The translations under genes and the position numbers were made by a program. The notes below the pieces were generated by a model. That model made no database searches and was not told the origin of the DNA. It was given only the letters and a program-made list of their open reading frames with translations. This document shows, piece by piece, positions 39,422 to 52,098 of a DNA stretch of 64,000 nt (the stretch's first letter is position 1; each line of letters opens with the position of its first letter). Source of the stretch: Closterium sp. Naga37s-1 (lineage: Eukaryota > Streptophyta > Zygnematophyceae > Desmidiales > Closteriaceae); assembly GCA_947471745.1 (NCBI GenBank), contig CANJKZ010000177.1, positions 1 through 64,000 on the forward strand, written 5' to 3'.

Positions 39422-42400
39422 CCCTATGAAAATCAACTCATTTGGCCAAGGTTTGCTATGGTTTTGGAGCATTGTTCTGCTGCTGTCTGGGTTATTCTCT
39501 GCAGAATTGCCTGCAATCAGGTTGCAAGTGCAATCACCCACTTCTACTTGGGCAAATGATCTGATTTCCATAGGGGACGCTAATCACACCTATTCCAGAC
39601 TACCCTATGAAAATCAACTCATTTGCCCAAGGTTTGCTATGGTTTTGGAGCATTGTTCTGCAGCAGTCTGGGTTATTCTGTGCAGAATTTCCTGCAATCA
39701 GGTTGCAAGTGAAATCACCCACTTCTACTTGGGCAAATGATCTGATTTTCATAGGGGATCCTCATCACACCTATTCCATAATACCCTATGAAGATCAACT
39801 CATTTACCCAAGGTTTGCCATGGTTTTGGAGCATTGTTCTGCAGCAGTCTGGGTTATTCTGTGCAGAATTGCCTGCAATCAGGTTGCAAGTGAAATCACC
39901 CACTTCTACTTGGGCAAATGATCGTATTTTCATAGGGGACCCTAATCACACCTATTCCAGACTACCCTATGAAAATCAACTCATTTGCCCAAGGTTTGCT
40001 ATGGTTTTGGAGCATTGTTCTGCTGCTGTCTGGGTTATTCTCTGCAGAATTGCCTGCAATCAGGTTGCAAGTGCAATCACCCACTTCTACTTGGGCAAAT
40101 AATCTGATTTCCATAGGGGACGCTAATCACACCTATTCCAGACTACCCTATGAAAATCAACTCATTTGCCCAAGGTTTGCTATGGTTTTGGAGCATTGTT
40201 CTGCTGCTGTCTGGGTTATTCTCTGCAGAATTGTCTACAATCAGGTTGCAAGTGAAATCACCCACTTCTACTTGGGCAAATGATCTGATTTTCATAGGGG
40301 ACGCTAGTCACACCTATTCCAGACTACCCTATGAAAATCAACTCATTTGCCCAAGGTTTGCTATGGTTTTGGAGCATTGTTCTGCTGCTGTCTGGGTTAT
40401 TCTCTGCAGAATTGTCCTACAATCAGGTTGCAAGTGAAATCACCCACTTCTACTTGGGCAAATGATCTGATTTCCATAGGGGACGCTAGTCACACCTATT
40501 CCAGACTACCCTATGAAAATCAACTCATTTGCCCAAGGTTTGCTATGGTTTTGGAGCATTGTTCTGCAGCAGTCTGGGTTATTCTGTGCAGAATTGCCTG
40601 CAATCAGGTTGCAAGTAAAATCACCCACTTCTACTTGGGCAAATGATCTGATTTTCATAGGGGACCCTACTCACCCCTATTAAAGACTACCCTATGAAAA
40701 TCAACTCATTTGGCCAAGGTTTGCTATGGTTTTGGAGCATTGTTCTGCTGCTGTCTGGGTTATTCTCTGCAGAATTGCCTGCAATCAGGTTGCAAGTGCA
40801 ATCACCCATTTCTACTTGGGCAAAACATCTGATTTCCATAGGGGACCCTAATCACACCTATTCCAGACTACCCTATGAAAATCAACTCATTTGCCCAAGG
40901 TTTGCTATGGTTTTGGAGCATTGTTCTGCAGCAGTCTGGGTTATTCTGTGCAGAATTGCCTGCAATCAGGTTGCAAGTGAAATCACCCACTTCTACTTGG
41001 GCAAATGATCTGATTTTCATAGGGGACCCTAATCACACCTATTCCAGACTACCCTATGAAAATCAACTCATTTGGCCAAGGTTTGCTATGGTTTTGGAGC
41101 ATTGTTCTGCTGCTGTCTGGGTTATTCTCTGCAGAATTGCCTGCAATCAGGTTGCAAGTGCAATCACCCACTTCTACTTGGGCAAATGATCTGATTTCCA
41201 TAGGGGACGCTAATCACACCTATTCCAGACTACCCTATGAAAATCAACTCATTTGCCCAAGGTTTGCTATGGTTTTGGAGCATTGTTCTGCAGCAGTCTG
41301 GGTTATTCTGTGCAGAATTTCCTGCAATCAGGTTGCAAGTGAAATCACCCACTTCTACTTGGGCAAATGATCTGATTTTCATAGGGGATCCTCATCACAC
41401 CTATTCCATAATACCCTATGAAGATCAACTCATTTACCCAAGGTTTGCCTATGGTTTTGGAGCATTGTTCTGCAGCAGTCTGGGTTATTCTGTGCAGAAT
41501 TGCCTGCAATCAGGTTGCAAGTGAAATCACCCACTTCTACTTGGGCAAATGATCGTATTTTCATAGGGGACCCTAATCACACCTATTCCAGACTACCCTA
41601 TGAAAATCAACTCATTTGCCCAAGGTTTGCTATGGTTTTGGAGCATTGTTCTGCAGCAGTCTGGGTTATTCTGTGCAGAATTGCCTGCAATCAGGTTGCA
41701 AGTAAAATCACCCACTTCTACTTGGGCAAATGATCTGATTTCCATAGGGGACGCTAATCACACCTATTCCAGACTACCCTATGAAAATCAACTCATTTGC
41801 CCAAGGTTTGCTATGGTTTTGGAGCATTGTTCTGCAGCAGTCTGGGTTATTCTGTGCAGAATTGCCTGCAATCAGGTTGCAAGTAAAATCACCCACTTCT
41901 ACTTGGGCAAATGATCTGATTTTCATAGGGGACCCTACTCACCCCTATTACAGACTACCCTATGAAAATCAACTCATTTGGCCAAGGTTTGCTATGGTTT
42001 TGGAGCATTGTTCTGCAGCTGTCTGGGTTATTCTCTGCAGAATTGCCTGCAATCAGGTTGCAAGTGCAATCACCCATTTCTACTTGGGCAAATAATCTGA
42101 TTTCCATAGGGGACCCTAATCACACCTATTCCAGACTACCCTATGAAAATCAACTCATTTGGCCAAGGTTTGCTATGGTTTTGGAGCATTGTTCTGCAGC
42201 AGTCTGGGTTATTCTGTGCAGAATTGCCTGCAATCAGGTTGCAAGTGCAATCACCCACTTCTACTTGGGCAAATGATCTGATTTCCATAGGGGACGCTAA
42301 TCACACCTATTCCAGACTACCCTATGAAAATCAACTCATTTGCCCAAGGTTTGCTATGGTTTTGGAGCATTGTTCTGCAGCAGTCTGGGTTATTCTGTGC

Positions 42401-43767
42401 AGAATTTCCTGCAATCAGGTTGCAAGTGAAATCACCCACTTCTACTTGGGCAAATGATCTGATTTTCATAGGGGATCCTCATCACACCTATTCCATAATA
42501 CCCTATGAAGATCAACTCATTTACCCAAGGTTTGCTATGGTTTTGGAGCATTGTTCTGCAGCAGTCTGGGTTATTCTGTGCAGAATTGCCTGCAATCAGG
42601 TTGCAAGTGAAATCACCCACTTCTACTTGGGCAAATGATCGTATTTTCATAGGGGACCCTAATCACACCTATTCCAGACTACCCTATGAAAATCAACTCA
42701 TTTGGCCAACGTTTGCTATGGTTTTGGAGCATTGTTCTGCTGCTGTCTGGGTTATTCTCTGCAGAATTGCCTGCAATCAGGTTGCAAGTGCAATCACCCA
42801 CTTCTACTTGGGCAAATGATCTGATTTTCATAGGGGATCCTAATCACACCTATTCCAGACTACCCTATGAAAATCAACTCATTTGCCCAAGGTTTGCTAT
42901 GGTTTTGGAGCATTGTTCTGCTGCAGTCTGGGTTATTCTGTGCAGAATTGCCTGCAATCAGGTTGCAAGTGAAATCACCCACTTCTACTTGGGCAAATGA
43001 TCGTATTTTCATAGGGGACCCTAATCACACCTATTCCAGACTACCCTATGAAAATCAACTCATTTGCCCAAGGTTTGCTATGGTTTTGGAGCATTGTTCT
43101 GCAGCAGTCTGGGTTATTCTGTGCAGAATTGCCTGCAATCAGGTTGCAAGTGAAATCACCCACTTCTACTTGGGCAAATGATCTGATTTCCATAGGGGAC
43201 GCTAATCACACCTATTCCAGACTACCCTATGAAAATCAACTCATTTGCCCAAGGTTTGCTATGGTTTTGGAGCATTGTTCTGCAGCAGTCTGGGTTATTC
43301 TGTGCAGAATTGCCTGCAATCAGGTTGCAAGTGAAATCACCCACTTCTACTTGGGCAAATGATCTGATTTTCATAGGGGACCCTAATCACACCTATTCCA
43401 GACTACCCTATGAAAATCAACTCATTTGGCCAAGGTTTGCTATGGTTTTGGAGCATTGTTCTGCTGCTGTCTGGGTTATTCTGTGCAGAATTGCCTGCAA
43501 TCAGGTTGCAAGTGCAATCACCCACTTCTACTTGGGCAAATGATCTGATTTCCATAGGGGACGCTAATCACACCTATTCCAGACTACCCTATGAAAATCA
43601 ACTCATTTGCCCAAGGTTTGCTATGGTTTTGGAGCATTGTTCTGCTGCTGTCTGGGTTATTCTCTGCAGAATTGCCTGCAATCAGGTTGCAAGTGCAATC
43701 ACCCACTTCTACTTGGGCAAATGATCTGATTTTCATAGGGGACCCTAATCACACCTATTCCAGACTA
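39422..43767 (+). repeat. Mixed nonamer, hexamer and irregular units
   Basis: Successive A-B starts at 39422, 41052 and 42139 define a nine-monomer unit of 1630 bp (A-B-C-G-I-I-E-F-J) and a six-monomer unit of 1087 bp (A-B-C-D-E-F). An irregular run of class 1 and class 2 monomers follows. Variants seen only here include GGCAAACTATC at about 39189 and GGGCAAAACATC at about 40818. Confidence 0.77.
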
Positions 43768-45397
43768 CCCTATGAAAATCAACTCATTTGGCCAAGGTTT
43801 GCTATGGTTTTGGAGCATTGTTCTGCTGCTGTCTGGGATATTCTGTGCAGAATTGCCTGCAATCAGGTTGCAAGTGCAATCACCCACTTCTACTTGGGCA
43901 AATGATCTGATTTCCATAGGGGACGCTAATCACACCTATTCCAGACTACCCTATGAAAATCAACTCATTTGCCCAAGGTTTGCTATGGTTTTGGAGCATT
44001 GTTCTGCTGCTGTCTGGGTTATTCTCTGCAGAATTGCCTGCAATCAGGTTGCAAGTGCAATCACCCACTTCTACTTGGGCAAATGATCTGATTTCCATAG
44101 GGGACGCTAATCACACCTATTCCAGACTACCCTATGAAAATCAACTCATTTGCCCAAGGTTTGCTATGGTTTTGGAGCATTGTTCTGCTGCTGTCTGGGT
44201 TATTCTCTGCAGAATTGTCTGCAATCAGGTTGCAAGTGAAATCACCCACTTCTACTTGGGCAAATGATCGTATTTTCATAGGGGACCCTAATCACACCTA
44301 TTCCAGACTACCCTATGAAAATCAACTCATTTGGCCAAGGTTTGCTATGGTTTTGGAGCATTGTTCTGCTGCTGTCTGGGTTATTCTCTGCAGAATTGCC
44401 TGCAATCAGGTTGCAAGTGCAATCACCCACTTCTACTTGGGCAAATGATCTGATTTCCATAGGGGACGCTAATCACACCTATTCCAGACTACCCTATGAA
44501 AATCAACTCATTTGCCCAAGGTTTGCTATGGTTTTGGAGCATTGTTCTGCTGCTGTCTGGGTTATTCTCTGCAGAATTGCCTGCAATCAGGTTGCAAGTG
44601 CAATCACCCACTTCTACTTGGGCAAATGATCTGATTTCCATAGGGGACGCTAATCACACCTATTCCAGACTACCCTATGAAAATCAACTCATTTGCCCAA
44701 GGTTTGCTATGGTTTTGGAGCATTGTTCTGCTGCTGTCTGGGTTATTCTCTGCAGAATTGTCCTGCAATCAGGTTGCAAGTGAAATCACCCACTTCTACT
44801 TGGGCAAATGATCGTATTTTCATAGGGGACCCTAATCACACCTATTCCAGACTACCCTATGAAAATCAACTCATTTGGCCAAGGTTTGCTATGGTTTTGG
44901 AGCATTGTTCTGCTGCTGTCTGGGTTATTCTCTGCAGAATTGCCTGCAATCAGGTTGCAAGTGCAATCACCCACTTCTACTTGGGCAAATGATCTGATTT
45001 CCATAGGGGACGCTAATCACACCTATTCCAGACTACCCTATGAAAATCAACTCATTTGCCCAAGGTTTGCTATGGTTTTGGAGCATTGTTCTGCTGCTGT
45101 CTGGGTTATTCTCTGCAGAATTGCCTGCAATCAGGTTGCAAGTGCAATCACCCACTTCTACTTGGGCAAATGATCTGATTTCCATAGGGGACGCTAATCA
45201 CACCTATTCCAGACTACCCTATGAAAATCAACTCATTTGCCCAAGGTTTGCTATGGTTTTGGAGCATTGTTCTGCTGCTGTCTGGGTTATTCTCTGCAGA
45301 ATTGTCTGCAATCAGGTTGCAAGTGAAATCACCCACTTCTACTTGGGCAAATGATCGTATTTTCATAGGGGACCCTAATCACACCTATTCCATAATA
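43768..45397 (+). repeat. Trimeric HOR, three units
   Basis: Units start at 43768, 44311 and 44855 and measure 543, 544 and 543 bp. Each has a class 2 monomer opening with CATTTGGCC, a class 2 monomer with CATTTGCCC, and a monomer with GAATTGTCTGC or GTCCTGC plus GATCGTATTTT. The first unit has TGGGATATTC where others have TGGGTTATTC. The last copy ends CCATAATA like a B monomer, although it lacks GGATCC. Confidence 0.85.
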
Positions 45398-45578
45398 CCC
45401 TATGAAGATCAACTCATTTGCCCAAGGTTTACTATGGTTTTGGAGCATTGTTCTGCAGCAGTCTGGGTTATTCTGTGCAGAATTGCCTGCAATCAGGTTG
45501 CAAGTAAAATCACCCACTTCTACTTGGGCAAATGATCTGATTTTCATAGGGGACCCTACTCACCCCTATTAAAGACTA
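45398..45578 (+). repeat. Single E monomer at trimer-octamer junction
   Basis: One E copy with GTAAAATC and CTATTAAAG lies between the trimer block and the octamer block. It carries the private change GGTTTACTATGG in place of GGTTTGCTATGG. Confidence 0.8.
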
Positions 45579-48500
45579 CCCTATGAAAATCAACTCATTT
45601 GCCCAAGGTTTGCTATGGTTTTGGAGCATTGTTCTGCTGCTGTCTGGGTTATTCTCTGCAGAATTGCCTGCAATCAGGTTGCAAGTGAAATCACCCACTT
45701 CTACTTGGGCAAATGATCTGATTTTCATAGGGGATCCTCATCACACCTATTCCATAATACCCTATGAAGATCAACTCATTTACCCAAGGTTTGCTATGGT
45801 TTTGGAGCATTGTTCTGCAGCAGTCTGGGTTATTCTGTGCAGAATTGCCTGCAATCAGGTTGCAAGTGAAATCACCCACTTCTACTTGGGCAAATGATCG
45901 TATTTTCATAGGGGACCCTAATCACACCTATTCCAGACTACCCTATGAAAATCAACTCATTTGGCCAACGGTTTGCTATGGTTTTGGAGCATTGTTCTGC
46001 TGCTGTCTGGGTTATTCTCTGCAGAATTGCCTGCAATCAGGTTGCAAGTGCAATCACCCACTTCTACTTGGGCAAATAATCTGATTTCCATAGGGGACGC
46101 TAATCACACCTATTCCAGACTACCCTATGAAAATCAACTCATTTGCCCAAGGTTTGCTATGGTTTTGGAGCATTGTTCTGCTGCTGTCTGGGTTATTCTC
46201 TGCAGAATTGTCTACAATCAGGTTGCAAGTGAAATCACCCACTTCTACTTGGGCAAATGATCTGATTTTCATAGGGGACGCTAGTCACACCTATTCCAGA
46301 CTACCCTATGAAAATCAACTCATTTGCCCAAGGTTTGCTATGGTTTTGGAGCATTGTTCTGCTGCTGTCTGGGTTATTCTCTGCAGAATTGTCTGCAATC
46401 AGGTTGCAAGTGCAATCACCCACTTCTACTTGGGCAAATGATCTGATTTCCATAGGGGACGCTAGTCACACCTATTCCAGACTACCCTATGAAAATCAAC
46501 TCATTTGCCCAAGGTTTGCTATGGTTTTGGAGCATTGTTCTGCAGCAGTCTGGGTTATTCTGTGCAGAATTGCCTGCAATCAGGTTGCAAGTGAAATCAC
46601 CCACTTCTACTTGGGCAAATGATCTGATTTTCATAGGGGACCCTAATCACACCTATTCCAGACTACCCTATGAAAATCAACTCATTTGCCCAAGGTTTGC
46701 TATGGTTTTGGAGCATTGTTCTGCTGCTGTCTGGGTTATTCTCTGCAGAATTGTCTGCAATCAGGTTGCAAGTGAAATCACCCACTTCTACTTGGGCAAA
46801 TGATCGTATTTTCATAGGGGACCCTAATCACACCTATTCCATAATACCCTATGAAGATCAACTCATTTGCCCAAGGTTTGCTATGGTTTTGGAGCATTGT
46901 TCTGCAGCAGTCTGGGTTATTCTGTGCAGAATTGCCTGCAATCAGGTTGCAAGTAAAATCACCCACTTCTACTTGGGCAAATGATCTGATTTTCATAGGG
47001 GACCCTACTCACCCCTATTCAAGACTACCCTATGAAAATCAACTCATTTGCCCAAGGTTTGCTATGGTTTTGGAGCATTGTTCTGCTGCTGTCTGGGTTA
47101 TTCTCTGCAGAATTGCCTGCAATCAGGTTGCAAGTGAAATCACCCACTTCTACTTGGGCAAATGATCTGATTTTCATAGGGGATCCTCATCACACCTATT
47201 CCATAAAACCTTATGAAGATCAACTCATTTACCCAAGGTTTGCTATGGTTTTGGAGCATTGTTCTGCAGCAGTCTGGGTTATTCTGTGCAGAATTGCCTG
47301 CAATCAGGTTGCAAGTGAAATCACCCACTTCTACTTGGGCAAATGATCGTATTTTCATAGGGGACCCTAATCACACCTATTCCAGACTACCCTATGAAAA
47401 TCAACTCATTTGGCCAACGTTTGCTATGGTTTTGGAGCATTGTTCTGCTGCTGTCTGGGTTATTCTCTGCAGAATTGCCTGCAATCAGGTTGCAAGTGCA
47501 ATCACCCACTTCTACTTGGGCAAATAATCTGATTTCCATAGGGGACGCTAATCACACCTATTCCAGACTACCCTATGAAAATCAACTCATTTGCCCAAGG
47601 TTTGCTATGGTTTTGGAGCATTGTTCTGCTGCTGTCTGGGTTATTCTCTGCAGAATTGTCTACAATCAGGTTGCAAGTGAAATCACCCACTTCTACTTGG
47701 GCAAATAATCTGATTTTCATAGGGGACGCTAGTCACACCTATTCCAGACTACCCTATGAAAATCAACTCATTTGCCCAAGGTTTGCTATGGTTTTGGAGC
47801 ATTGTTCTGCTGCTGTCTGGGTTATTCTCTGCAGAATTGTCTACAATCAGGTTGCAAGTGCAATCACCCACTTCTACTTGGGCAAATGATCTGATTTCCA
47901 TAGGGGACGCTAGTCACACCTATTCCAGACTACCCTATGAAAATCAACTCATTTGCCCAAGGTTTGCTATGGTTTTGGAGCATTGTTCTGCAGCAGTCTG
48001 GGTTATTCTGTGCAGAATTGCCTGCAATCAGGTTGCAAGTGAAATCACCCACTTCTACTTGGGCAAATGATCTGATTTTCATAGGGGACCCTAATCACAC
48101 CTATTCCAGACTACCCTATGAAAATCAACTCATTTGCCCAAGGTTTGCTATGGTTTTGGAGCATTGTTCTGCAGCAGTCTGGGTTATTCTGTGCAGAATT
48201 GCCTGCAATCAGGTTGCAAGTAAAATCACCCACTTCTACTTGGGCAAATGATCTGATTTCCATAGGGGACGCTAATCACACCTATTCCAGACTACCCTAT
48301 GAAAATCAACTCATTTGCCCAAGGTTTGCTATGGTTTTGGAGCATTGTTCTGCAGCAGTCTGGGTTATTCTGTGCAGAATTGCCTGCAATCAGGTTGCAA
48401 GTAAAATCACCCACTTCTACTTGGGCAAATGATCTGATTTTCATAGGGGACCCTACTCACCCCTATTAAAGACTACCCTATGAAAATCAACTCATTTGCC

Positions 48501-49926
48501 CAAGGTTTGCTATGGTTTTGGAGCATTGTTCTGCTGCTGTCTGGGTTATTCTCTGCAGAATTGCCTGCAATCAGGTTGCAAGTGAAATCACCCACTTCTA
48601 CTTGGGCAAATGATCTGATTTTCATAGGGGATCCTCATCACACCTATTCCATAATACCCTTATGAAGATCAACTCATTTACCCAAGGTTTGCTATGGTTT
48701 TGGAGCATTGTTCTGCAGCAGTCTGGGTTATTCTGTGCAGAATTGCCTGCAATCAGGTTGCAAGTGAAATCACCCACTTCTACTTGGGCAAATGATCGTA
48801 TTTTCATAGGGGACCCTAATCACACCTATTCCAGACTACCCTATGAAAATCAACTCATTTGGCCAACGTTTGCTATGGTTTTGGAGCATTGTTCTGCTGC
48901 TGTCTGGGTTATTCTCTGCAGAATTGCCTGCAATCAGGTTGCAAGTGAAATCACCCACTTCTACTTGGGCAAATAATCTGATTTCCATAGGGGACGCTAA
49001 TCACACCTATTCCAGACTACCCTATGAAAATCAACTCATTTGCCCAAGGTTTGCTATGGTTTTGGAGCATTGTTCTGCTGCTGTCTGGGTTATTCTCTGC
49101 AGAATTGTCCTACAATCAGGTTGCAAGTGAAATCACCCACTTCTACTTGGGCAAATGAATCTGATTTTCATAGGGGACGCTAGTCACACCTATTCCAGAC
49201 TACCCTATGAAAATCAACTCATTTGCCCAAGGTTTGCTATGGTTTTGGAGCATTGTTCTGCTGCTGTCTGGGTTATTCTCTGCAGAATTGTCTACAATCA
49301 GGTTGCAAGTGCAATCACCCACTTCTACTTGGGCAAATGATCTGATTTCCATAGGGGACGCTAGTCACACCTATTCCAGACTACCCTATGAAAATCAACT
49401 CATTTGCCCAAGGTTTGCTATGGTTTTGGAGCATTGTTCTGCAGCAGTCTGGGTTATTCTGTGCAGAATTGCCTGCAATCAGGTTGCAAGTGAAATCACC
49501 CACTTCTACTTGGGCAAATGATCTGATTTTCATAGGGGACCCTAATCACACCTATTCCAGACTACCCTATGAAAATCAACTCATTTGCCCAAGGTTTGCT
49601 ATGGTTTTGGAGCATTGTTCTGCAGCAGTCTGGGTTATTCTGTGCAGAATTGCCTGCAATCAGGTTGCAAGTAAAATCACCCACTTCTACTTGGGCAAAT
49701 GATCTGATTTCCATAGGGGACGCTAATCACACCTATTCCAGACTACCCTATGAAAATCAACTCATTTGCCCAAGGTTTGCTATGGTTTTGGAGCATTGTT
49801 CTGCAGCAGTCTGGGTTATTCTGTGCAGAATTGCCTGCAATCAGGTTGCAAGTAAAATCACCCACTTCTACTTGGGCAAATGATCTGATTTTCATAGGGG
49901 ACCCTACTCACCCCTATTAAAGACTA
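45579..49926 (+). repeat. Octameric HOR, three units
   Basis: Units start at 45579, 47028 and 48476 and measure 1449, 1448 and 1451 bp. Order is a B-type with GCTGCTGTC, then C, G, two GTCTACAATC-type monomers with GACGCTAGTC, a class 1 copy, a D-like copy and an E copy. In the first unit the D position is filled by a GTCTGC, GATCGT, CCATAATA copy. The third unit has three extra bases (48660, 49108, 49157), each at a site where types differ. Confidence 0.85.
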
Positions 49927-52098
49927 CCCTATGAAAATCAACTCATTTGGCCAAGGTTTGCTATGGTTTTGGAGCATTGTTCTGCAGCTGTCTGGGTTAT
50001 TCTCTGCAGAATTGCCTGCAATCAGGTTGCAAGTGCAATCACCCATTTCTACTTGGGCAAATAATCTGATTTCCATAGGGGACCCTAATCACACCTATTC
50101 CAGACTACCCTATGAAAATCAACTCATTTGGCCAAGGTTTGCTATGGTTTTGGAGCATTGTTCTGCAGCAGTCTGGGTTATTCTGTGCAGAATTGCCTGC
50201 AATCAGGTTGCAAGTGCAATCACCCACTTCTACTTGGGCAAATGATCTGATTTCCATAGGGGACGCTAATCACACCTATTCCAGACTACCCTATGAAAAT
50301 CAACTCATTTGCCCAAGGTTTGCTATGGTTTTGGAGCATTGTTCTGCTGCTGTCTGGGTTATTCTCTGCAGAATTTTCTGCAATCAGGTTGCAAGTGAAA
50401 TCACCCACTTCTACTTGGGCAAATGATCGTATTTTCATAGGGGACCCTAATCACACCTATTCCAGACTACCCTATGAAAATCAACTCATTTGCCCAAGGT
50501 TTGCTATGGTTTTGGAGCATTGTTCTGCAGCAGTCTGGGTTATTCTGTGCAGAATTGCCTGCAATCAGGTTGCAAGTGAAATCACCCACTTCTACTTGGG
50601 CAAATGATCTGATTTTCATAGGGGACCCTACTCACACCTATTACAGACTACCCTATGAAAATCAACTCATTTGCCCAAGGTTTGCTATGGTTTTGGAGCA
50701 TTGTTCTGCTGCTGTCTGGGTTATTCTCTGCAGAATTGCCTGCAATCAGGTTGCAAGTGAAATCACCCACTTCTACTTGGGCAAATGATCTGATTTTCAT
50801 AGGGGATCCTCATCACACCTATTCCATAATACCCTATGAAGATCAACTCATTTACCCAAGGTTTGCTATGGTTTTGGAGCATTGTTCTGCAGCAGTCTGG
50901 GTTATTCTGTGCAGAATTGCCTGCAATCAGGTTGCAAGTGAAATCACCCATTTCTACTTGGGCAAATGATCGTATTTTCATAGGGGACCCTAATCACACC
51001 TATTCCAGACTACCCTATGAAAATCAACTCATTTGGCCAACGTTTGCTATGGTTTTGGAGCATTGTTCTGCTGCTGTCTGGGTTATTCTCTGCAGAATTG
51101 CCTGCAATCAGGTTGCAAGTGCAATCACCCACTTCTACTTGGGCAAATAATCTGATTTCCATAGGGGACGCTAATCACACCTATTCCAGACTACCCTATG
51201 AAAATCAACTCATTTGCCCAAGGTTTGCTATGGTTTTGGAGCATTGTTCTGCTGCTGTCTGGGTTATTCTCTGCAGAATTGTCTACAATCAGGTTGCAAG
51301 TGAAATCACCCACTTCTACTTGGGCAAATGATCTGATTTTCATAGGGGACGCTAGTCACACCTATTCCAGACTACCCTATGAAAATCAACTCATTTGCCC
51401 AAGGTTTGCTATGGTTTTGGAGCATTGTTCTGCTGCTGTCTGGGTTATTCTCTGCAGAATTGTCTACAATCAGGTTGCAAGTGAAATCACCCACTTCTAC
51501 TTGGGCAAATGATCTGATTTCCATAGGGGACGCTAGTCACACCTATTCCAGACTACCCTATGAAAATCAACTCATTTGCCCAAGGTTTGCTATGGTTTTG
51601 GAGCATTGTTCTGCAGCAGTCTGGGTTATTCTGTGCAGAATTGCCTGCAATCAGGTTGCAAGTAAAATCACCCACTTCTACTTGGGCAAATGATCTGATT
51701 TTCATAGGGGACCCTACTCACACCTATTCAAGACTACCCTATGAAAATCAACTCATTTGGCCAAGGTTTGCTATGGTTTTGGAGCATTGTTCTGCTGCTG
51801 TCTGGGTTATTCTCTGCAGAATTGCCTGCAATCAGGTTGCAAGTGCAATCACCCATTTCTACTTGGGCAAATGATCTGATTTCCATAGGGGACCCTAATC
51901 ACACCTATTCCAGACTACCCTATGAAAATCAACTCATTTGCCCAAGGTTTGCTATGGTTTTGGAGCATTGTTCTGCAGCAGTCTGGGTTATTCTGTGCAG
52001 AATTGCCTGCAATCAGGTTGCAAGTGAAATCACCCACTTCTACTTGGGCAAATGATCTGATTTTCATAGGGGACCCTAATCACACCTATTCCAGACTA
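49927..52098 (+). repeat. Irregular block joining octamer and hexamer arrays
   Basis: Twelve monomers in the order F, A, an AATTTTCTGC variant with GATCGT, an E-like copy with CTATTACAG, B, C, G, I, I, E-like, F-like, J. The B to J part resembles the octamer above. The E-F end leads into the hexamers below, so the block looks like a junction between two HOR types. Confidence 0.75.
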
